Of a DNA stretch of 64,000 bases, positions 56,580 to 64,000 are shown in pieces (the stretch's first letter is position 1; every line of letters starts with the position of its first letter). The position numbers and the translations under genes were made by a program. The notes under the pieces were generated by a model. That model had not been told where the DNA came from. It searched no databases and was given only the letters and a program-made list of their open reading frames with translations. Origin of the DNA: Liolophura sinensis (Eukaryota > Mollusca > Polyplacophora > Chitonida > Chitonidae); assembly GCF_032854445.1 (NCBI RefSeq), contig NC_088307.1, positions 24,811,953 to 24,875,952 of the forward strand, in the 5' to 3' direction.

Positions 56580-56665
56580 GAAAATTCCTTGTCAGAGACT
56601 GGTATTGAATCCACGTCTCCAGTTACCTAGCCATCGAAGGGCGAGCATCTTAACTATACATCCAC
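56580..56665 (-). repeat. tRNA-like SINE head fragment
   Basis: On the - strand GTGGATTCAATACCAG matches a B-box, with an A-box-like stretch upstream (TGTATAGTTAAGATG). It does not fold into a full cloverleaf by eye. Confidence 0.4.
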
Positions 56666-57297
56666 ACCCCGCGCCCAAGGCGATCAGTGGTGGTTGATCA
56701 ACAAGAAACAAAGAAGCAGGAAAATTTAAAACATTCCATGCGTCTCAATAAAAAAAGCAGTGATGGTCGGACCTGTCTTCCATACGGACGGCTCCACAGC
56801 GGAAGTAACGGTACATATTTTCCACGCGGTGTCACATTCGCTGGGTAACGTGGCCTATAACTGTGTGAATTCCAGGGTCTTCTCTACTTGTCTGACAAAT
56901 GTGCACACGGCCTACATGTCGCCGACGTGTCTGTATACAACACACTTTTTAGTAATTATACTCCGTAAGTAATGTTGAACATCTGAACTTGCGTTAGCTG
57001 TTTAGTTTGGAACATTAAAAAAAAGACCTCACAGCCAAAAAGTAAGAAGTACTAACCCAGTGTTATGTGTTCTGTGTCACGATTGTCTTAAACACAATCA
57101 GATACCAAAGCTTGGTCGTCAACATTCAAAAACCCTATATGGTCGGATATGTCTATATTATTGCTGCTATGCTGTGCGTCTTTATTATATTGTAAATGAG
57201 AACGTGGTTTAAGATATAACTGTATTATTGTATCAGTTGTATAACTACCACAATGATGCTATGAATTTTATTTTTCCAATTTCATATGCTACATAAA

Positions 57298-57870
57298 CAG
57301 TTTGTTTTTAACATGCTTCATAGTTCGATAGGGACTCTCAGTATTTTCAACATGCATTTATATAGCTAAAGACGTACTTCGGGGAGTAAAACCAGAGCAA
57401 TGAGAACAGTGTCATCGATGGCAAATGGTAACCAGTAACCGGGGAAAATACGGCTACAGCATAGAGAGCAGCGACTACAGTGTGATAGATGGCAAATGGT
57501 CACCAGTCACCGATAAAATACGGGCTCTTGTCAGGTTATCTCAGTCAGGGTTTTACTGTAACTGTTCATGTAAATGTTTAAATAGTGGCATTTACATGCC
57601 TCCTTTTCATACGTTACATAAACAGTCTGTTTTAAACATGCTTCATAGTTCGATGGGGACTCTCAGTATTTTCAACATGCATTTATATAGCTGTCATCGA
57701 TGGCAAATGGTCACCAGTGAGTGGTGTCAAAACAGGCAACATTGTAACTATAGATAATGATAGTTACATTGTTGCCCGTTTTGACACCACTCACTCTCTT
57801 ACATTGTTGCCTGTTTTGACACCAGTCACTCTCTTACTGTATATATGTTGTCTTGTATCTCTGTATGTCC
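57298..57870. repeat. Dispersed element of the 48-bp family with direct duplication and hairpin
   Basis: A block of about 75 bp (ATGCTTCATAGTTCGATAGG, then TCAGTATTTTCAACATGCAT) occurs at 57308-57365 and 57636-57692. Between them are 48-bp-core remnants (CTACAGCATAGAGAGCAGCG) and the flank GGCAAATGGTCACCAGT. It ends in a hairpin at 57716-57795. Confidence 0.7.
57716..57795. repeat. Near-perfect hairpin, 36-bp arms
   Basis: AGTGAGTGGTGTCAAAACAG then GCAACATTGTAACTAT, an 8-base loop, and the inverse with two mismatches. A further copy of one arm follows at 57797-57835. Confidence 0.85.
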
Positions 57871-58602
57871 ATATGGTTTGATAACGACGTAAGAACCTAC
57901 ATCGAAACGTCACCAACAAAATAAATCCAGAAGTTGTTATCCATAAGTAATGCCTCTGTCAATCTATACCATCCCAGTTCCTAAATGCCTCTGAAAGAAG
58001 CCAAATTGTATATATGGTGAACTTGATTATAGCCTACATCCTGAAAGGTTTAACTCACAATCGATTGTATATAGGAAGCAGATTTCACCTTGATATCTTG
58101 AACATTACATATCAAAGGAGAGAGGACCCTGTGACCTATGAAGTCAAGAGTTCGAAATATATATATAGGCATATATAAATATAAAACTAATGTTTTTCAT
58201 CGGATTGCGAATGTGATGTTATGATAAAAACAACATTCTGAATGGATATTTTCCCTCAAATCCACTTCTGTTCTCTTTCATGCGGGCGTGTCACAGAACG
58301 CGCCAAATACGTGAGATGTATTGAATCCTAGTTACTGGGTAATAAGATTGCCCAACCTCTTTCATGTCCCCTCCCACCGCGTTCTTGGATGCGTTTCGCC
58401 GCATACAACTATTTTACTTTAAACAGGGGGTTTAATCGTGCCACTCCTACGAGGGCATACACATACCCCGTTACAACACCCCGCAAAGACATGATACTGT
58501 GCCCAACCCTAACCAAATATACCAGCCATAGCGTTGTACCAGCTTGTCTTTGAAGCATCGTCTTATTTCTTTATTCAAAACAAAAAAGCTGCATTGCGCA
58601 CA

Positions 58603-58684
58603 TGCTTTACCCTGACCTGGGGTTGAACCCACGCCTGTCGGTGGTCGTAAGACGAGGGACCTGTATACCCATTATACCACCTTT
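58603..58684 (-). repeat. tRNA-like sequence, pseudogene or SINE head
   Basis: The - strand has A-box-like GGTGGTATAATGGGTATA and B-box GGTTCAACCCC at tRNA-like spacing. The acceptor ends do not pair convincingly and no SINE body of the other families follows. Confidence 0.4.
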
Positions 58685-58689
58685 AAATT

Positions 58690-60560
58690 ATCTGTCAACC
58701 ATTTCACGACCCGGGTCACCAAACGATGCCTGTGTTTTTTCAATGAATAGTTTATATAATCTGTTTGGTTTGAGTCTTGAGTTAGAATTTCCAGACAGGC
58801 ATACGGGTATACTTGCCTGATACATCCCACACCAGTGCGTTTTCCTAAACAAGTCGGCCTGGTTCCGCTGTCAACTTTTTCAACGTGCTTAAAACCACTT
58901 CATAATTGGCTTGATTTCTATGGGAAAAGGCTTGTGTGGTATGTAGTTGACACATGGTAGCACTTGAGTGCTTATAAAAGCCCTCTACACGGAGAAATTA
59001 CATTGCAATAACCCGGTGCCAGACTGAGTAGTCATCTAACAATTTGTAACACTCATTGTAGACTTAAACATATATGTGTGTGTGTGCGTGTGTGTGTGTG
59101 CGTTTCTGACAACATGAAGAGGGCAAGGTGTTTATAAATAATGGAAACAAGTCTCTGGCGTTACATATTAAGGGGTAGTTTTTAACCAGATGTATTTACA
59201 TGTATTATTTTCGATATTGTGTATTAGATGTCACAACACAAAGCATAAGGCACGCAGATGGCATGAGTATACTGTTACATTGAGTGTTGCATACGGGTTA
59301 GCTACGGAAGACTGTGTTTTGAAATACGGCGGGGGTTGGGGGGGGGGAGGAATCTCAACCATTAGCGTTGAATCCAAAAAGAGAAAATTTTTGTTTTTTG
59401 TATTATTTGAAAATTTGTTGTAGTCGTATCACTCGTATCTGTAAGTGATACCTAGAGTGGTAATTGTTTACACTGTGACTGCTTCCACGAACAACTGTTT
59501 AACCATTGCAATTCAAATGCCAGTGTTAATAAAATCACGTTTCAAAAAGGTGACATTTATAACCTTGTATTTTTTAGCTTTCATGTTGCCTGCAGAAACA
59601 TAAAAACCTGAAAAATCTGATGATATTGCAGTTTGGTGAACACTAAATAGGTTATTTTTTCAGCCTGGTAGTATAAATCAGCCCTGTCTAGCTTGTCTTT
59701 ATCGTGAAATCGACCCGTCTTGGCAGGCCTCTTGTGGGCTATTTGAAAAGAAAACTTGTCCAACGAACTTAAACAATCGTCGTGTTCTCAGCAGACGTCT
59801 AGGGTGAGACGAAACATGTTAAAACCTTTGAACACCTGGGGTTTTATCGCTCATTTCTTGAAGCCACACCAGCGGTGATCTGAGATAAGCAATGTTTGAT
59901 TTCATCATCTGACAATCTTTTAGCCATATAGGCGTATTGCTTGTGGATGTTACGTAACTGAGAAAGCAAGACTGTTTCCTGCGTAATACGTGCCATAGTG
60001 AGGGGGGGGGGGGGGTCAAATACTGGTTTATAAAGAAAGCCCTTTGATTAATCAAAAGTTGGGTTAAAACATCAGTATACGCACTTGATAAAACTCCAGC
60101 TTATTTGGTTGTCAAATCCGGTACCACTAAAAAAACAAAAAACAAAAAAAGAGCTTGGTCACTTCGACCGAAGAGATGTTGGAATAGACTGGAAGTTAAT
60201 TCCAAAATTTGTTTTCAAAAAGGCTGGGACCATGTTAAAAAAAATGGTCGCCGTGCAACAAATACGAGTCTTTATACCATTGATTTCATTATTTCATTCT
60301 AGTAGGAAACATCTTTGCACCAATATTATTTTTTCATCTTATTTTTTAATGTTGTGCATTTGAGACTTGCTCTCAGAACTCTTTCTCGTTTTGTGCAGTT
60401 TACTATAAGCGGCTAATTTGTGTGTGCGTGTATGCGTACTTGCCTTCGCTTTCAACACACTTTTGGCCGTGCATTTAGGTGTCACAATGTAGCAGACTTA
60501 ATTATATATACTTATTTATGCTGCCTCACAGTAATACCATACCATCACATTTCCTCATAT
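58690..60560. other. Intergenic stretch, no gene seen
   Basis: Unique AT-rich DNA with a GT-rich run (59070-59102) and short poly-G runs near 59335 and 60001-60015. No conserved exon recognised. Confidence 0.4.
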
Positions 60561-60566
60561 TTACTC

Positions 60567-60862
60567 GTTCATTTATTTGACTAAGTTTTTTACGCCTTAT
60601 TTCATTTTTAGGCCGCAGGCTGCATTATAGGGTGGGGGTGAGGTGGGGTGGGTTGGGTTGGGGCGGGGTGGGGTAGGGGTGAGTTGGGGTGGGGGACCGG
60701 AGAGAGCTCGGGAAAACACACGGTCCTCCACAGGTTGCGGCAGACCTTCCCACGCACGGTCGGAGAGGACGCTAGCATGAGCTGGATTTGAACTCACAGC
60801 GACCGCATTGAGGAGAGGTTCCTGTGCCATTGCTTCTCGCTGGTACGCTAATAACCTCGACC
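60567..60862 (-). repeat. SINE family A, full length with G-rich expansion
   Basis: The tail, body ends and head complement are present, but the centre (60632-60695) has become a GGGGTGGGGT-like expansion. The rest (GGTTGCGGCAGACCTTCCCA, GAACTCACAGCGACCGCATT) is typical. Confidence 0.8.
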
Positions 60863-60869
60863 AAGTAGG

Positions 60870-62020
60870 AGCTCTTTATTCTTTTATGTATAGACATGAG
60901 AAACCTCTCTATTATCGGTAATACAAGTACTCAGTTGCCTGACAGTATTCCTTGGTTGTTCACTCTTTTAATTGTACACTAATTATTTTCTTTTATGATC
61001 TGTTTATTCAAATACCTCATGTCATTGGTCTTCATCGGAAACGCCTTATAACTGTACTTTGCTGAGCTAGGTGCATTATTGTCTTTTCACGCATTATCAC
61101 GCGAGATTTGTAATATTAGAGCATAGACTGTAAAAGAGAATTTGCGCGTCACGTGGTCTGTCTGGCCGAGAAAAGCCAATAGTGCACCTTAGTGACATTG
61201 CTAACCTCTAAGTTGAAGCAAGTATCATTCCGGATAGTTTACATTCGTCTGTGGTAACACATATGTGGCAATAGTGGAAACAGTATGTTGCCGCCACTTC
61301 TGGGGCTACAGAAAACACCCTTTTGTTTACAGGGCACTGTATTAAATGCCGACCAGTGAGCAAAACTGACCATCTGGATCCCGGGGAAGCTCCCCCAGTG
61401 CCCTGAACAGTTTACCATCGTTTAGTCAAAACACATGTGTCAATGCTTACATACGAGATTTTGTGTGGAAGAATCTGGAAGGCATTTGATAAGGCGTATA
61501 AAGTTTTTTTTATGTAGCCTGTATATCTCTATCAGCCGACGAGGGCTTGTTTATGTTAATTTGCTCGACGCCTTTTTTACAAAGTGCATTCAAAGCCTTG
61601 AGCCAGAGTACGTGTCTAAATGTTTCGAATCTGAAGCGATTAAAGCGTATACGATGGAGGGTTCTTCTTTTACTGAAGTTTATGTGAACCGAAAATTTTG
61701 CAAAACGGCGCCATTTGATTGGTTATCCCGCTGTGACATTAATTGCGACGACCACTTGAGGATGGGACGTAGCATGTGGGTCGCCATGGGAGGTGTCGAT
61801 GTTTTTATCCATTAAATTATCATTTTTATGGCTGAAATGTGAATTTCAAAGGCCGCTTATCTTTACATCTGTTCCAAATGACCAAATTCTCTTCACCCGA
61901 TGAAAAAGCCATGAGTTTGAATATGTACATTCCTGACAAGTGAATATTTACAGACGGACAGACACACAGAGGAAAATTACAATGTGACAACAAGGTCTGG
62001 GAACAAAGTTCCTAAATATA
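60870..62020. other. Intergenic stretch with an unassigned open frame
   Basis: Holds a 126-codon + frame (61435-61815) with no recognisable domain or splice support. Otherwise unique DNA. Confidence 0.3.
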
Positions 62021-62024
62021 ATTG

Positions 62025-62180
62025 ACTACAGCATAGAGAGTAAAACCAGAGCAGTGACAACTGTGTGAATAATTGGCATATAGTCACAAGTATTACCGGT
62101 GAAATCAGGCCTCTTGGCAATTTACCCCAGTTAGTATTTTATTCCAATTGTTCAAGTATATGTATAAAAATCGCCCCATA
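62025..62180. repeat. Dispersed element of the 48-bp family, single-unit copy
   Basis: CTACAGCATAGAGAGTAAAA then CCAGAGCAGTGACAACTGTG, followed by the flank GGCATATAGTCACAAGTATT and TTATTCCAATTGTTCAAGTA. Shows the element without array expansion. Confidence 0.75.
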
Positions 62181-62559
62181 GCTCCATGACTTCAATTAGA
62201 ATTAGGTAAAACACGCAGTTGTGTTCTATAGTTGCAATGTATTAGACGTCACTCATCTAAAATTTCCCAAAATGCTGTGCTGTCTTAACAGTTTCACCAA
62301 AGGAAAAAAACAATTAGTTGATTATTAATAAGTTTTCGTATCATGGATTACAGATCTAATTAAATATAACACAGAAGACACTCTAGACCGAGAGCTCAAA
62401 GATACGCCAACGTCGTACTTGGCTATGAAGAATCATTAAAAATCCTGGATCCAAAATCTATTGAATGTGCACAAAATGTGCTCCTGATTCGTGCTTAACA
62501 CCTTTGCGACACCATGCAGGCAATGCTGAACAACTGTTTAAAGTATTCCCGGATCCGGT

Positions 62560-63370
62560 ACCAGACTGAGTATTGCAACTGGTGGCTGTATCAAAGTCAG
62601 GCAGTGTGCAAAGATTCATCAAGATCGGGATACAAATACGGATCAGCACCAAAATGTAGTGGATTGATGCTTGTATCAAAGCCAAGCAGTGTACAAAGAT
62701 TCACCAAGATTGGGATACATATACGGATCAGCACCAAAATGTAGTGGATTGATGCTTGTGTCAAGGACAAGCAGTGTACAAAGATTCATCAAGATCGGGA
62801 TACATATACGGATCAGCACCAAAATGTAGTGGATTGATGCTTGTGTCAAGGACAAGCAATGTACAAAGATTCATTAAGATCGGGATACATATACGGATCA
62901 GCACCAAAATGTAGTGGATTGATGCTTGTGTCAAAACCAAGCAGTGTACAAAGATTCATCAAGATCGGGATACATATACGGATCAGCACCAAAATGTAGT
63001 GTATTGATGCTTGTGTCAAAACCAAGCAGTGTACAAAGATTCATCAAGATCGGGATACATATACGGATCAGCAACAAAATGTAGTGGATTGATGCTTGTG
63101 TCAAGGACAAGCAATGTACAAAGATTCATTAAGATCGGGATACATATACGGATCAGCACCAAAATGTAGTGGATTGATGCTTGTGTCAAGGACAAGCAGT
63201 GTACAAAGATTCATCAAGATCGGGATACATATACGGATCAGCACCAAAATGTAGTGTATTGATGCTTGTATCAAAGCCAAGCAGTGTACAAAGATTCATT
63301 AAGATCGGGATACATATACGGATCAGCACCAAAATGTAGTGGATTGATGCTTGTGTCAAGGACAAGTTGA
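62560..63370. repeat. Minisatellite, about 85-bp unit, nine to ten copies
   Basis: The unit contains GACAAGCAGTGTACAAAGAT, TCATCAAGATCGGGATACAT and CACCAAAATGTAGTGGATTG. Copies are nearly identical apart from AGGACAAG/AAACCAAG/AAGCCAAG variants. Confidence 0.95.
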
Positions 63371-63417
63371 ACATAGTGTTTCATCGGAACCAGTGCATAA
63401 GTTCTTTGCGACATGCA

Positions 63418-63525
63418 GCAGTGGTGAAGTCTGGTTTGCAAAAAACTGAAGTCTGGTTTGCAAAAAACCTGAAGTCTGGTTTGCAAAAAACCTAAAGTCC
63501 GGTTTGCAAAAAACCTGAAATCTGA
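63418..63525. repeat. Short tandem repeat, 22-23-bp unit, four to five copies
   Basis: GAAGTCTGGTTTGCAAAAAA then CCT, repeated with small changes. Confidence 0.85.
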
Positions 63526-63619
63526 ATTCATTCCCGGGTCACAAAGTTTAATGGATTGATGTTTGGCCCAAAGCCAAGAGATGCACAAAACTCATCGTTA
63601 GTTTTTCCCGTTAAGTTGC

Positions 63620-63762
63620 TAAATGACAGATAGACAGACAGAGATACAGATAGACAGACATAGAGACAAACAGATAGCCAGACAGAGATACAGAGAGACA
63701 GACAGAGAGACAGACAAAACAGACAGACAGTCAAAACAGACAAACAGACAGACAAATAAACG
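63620..63762. repeat. GACA/GATA-type microsatellite
   Basis: Runs of AGACAGACAGAGATACAGAT type, degenerate. Confidence 0.9.
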
Positions 63763-63769
63763 CCGGCGC

Positions 63770-64000
63770 GCTTGCGGAGGTAATTTAAAACCCAGCAGAG
63801 CCCTCGTTTGCCAAGTTGTCAAACTGATTACACCCTGCAGACGATAGTTCGAGACCACAGAGCTCGTGCGTTCGAATCCAGTTCTCGCTGGTTCTATTAC
63901 GGTTCTTAAGTCAGAAGATTTGCAAGGCACGGTAGCTATCCCCGAAGGATGATGGGTTTCTTCAAACCCTTTAACGTGACTGACGTCATATATTACTACA
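63770..64000 (+). repeat. SINE family F, cut by the window end
   Basis: The B-box-like GTTCGAATCCAGTTCTCGC lies at about 63870. The head resembles 6405-6635. Confidence 0.4.

Noticed and set aside
58603..58684. Functional tRNA gene
   Set aside because: A- and B-box-like motifs are present, but the acceptor stem does not pair and the anticodon arm is unclear. A tRNA pseudogene or SINE head is more likely.
61435..61815. 126-codon + strand frame
   Set aside because: No domain, no signal peptide, no supported splice sites. Kept only as a note in the surrounding intergenic entry.

Overview
This is AT-rich, intron-rich animal DNA. It shows spliceosomal GT-AG introns, short exons, and many dispersed tRNA-derived SINEs whose 3' part reads as a GGCGTAAAACACCAATCAAA tail followed by ATAA repeats. 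It also holds MITE-like elements and an unusual number of minisatellites. The SINE type and the gene content point to a lophotrochozoan, most likely a mollusc. I cannot name the species.

Three conserved genes were reconstructed exon by exon, with matching splice phases throughout. (1) HYPK, + strand, 7196-9564: three exons, 119 aa, the NatA-associated chaperone-like protein. (2) A Polycomb-like protein (MTF2/PHF19/PHF1 family), - strand, 30385 down to 13867: fourteen coding exons, 627 aa, with Tudor, PHD1, PHD2, extended-homology and C-terminal chromo-like domains. It has a probable untranslated first exon near 32850-32950 beside ETS and YY1 sites. HYPK and this gene are convergent. (3) An EGFL7/EGFL8-like secreted factor, - strand, 48603 down to 40680: EMI domain, two EGF domains, coiled coil and a CSC tail. 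Its signal-peptide exon was not found, but a 22-nt micro-exon at 50554-50575 fits in phase.

Less certain coding pieces: a signal-peptide exon on the - strand at 3174-3243 with an in-phase Cys-rich candidate second exon at 1911-2215; a coding-like island at 49330-49618; a Cys-rich open stretch at 40197-40480; and a possible terminal exon at 55830-55976.

The most striking structure lies inside the Polycomb-like gene. Three separate introns contain minisatellites whose repeat unit is a copy of the adjacent exon-intron junction. Intron 4 repeats its 5' splice site in a 42-bp unit. Intron 8 repeats its 3' splice site plus the first bases of exon 9 in a 45-bp unit. Intron 9 repeats its 3' splice site in a 39-bp unit. 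All three unit lengths are multiples of three and the units stay open in the host exon's frame, so use of a repeated site would add 14, 15 or 13 residues per unit without a frameshift. The intron 4 array is also interrupted by a 410-bp hAT-like element with a target duplication.

The rest is intergenic or intronic DNA holding SINEs of several families, a MITE containing a nested SINE, and a dispersed element carrying a 48-bp tandem core. It also holds minisatellites with units of about 75, 48, 33, 25-28 and 85 bp, and simple repeats. From about 51.6 kb to the right edge I see no gene I can name.
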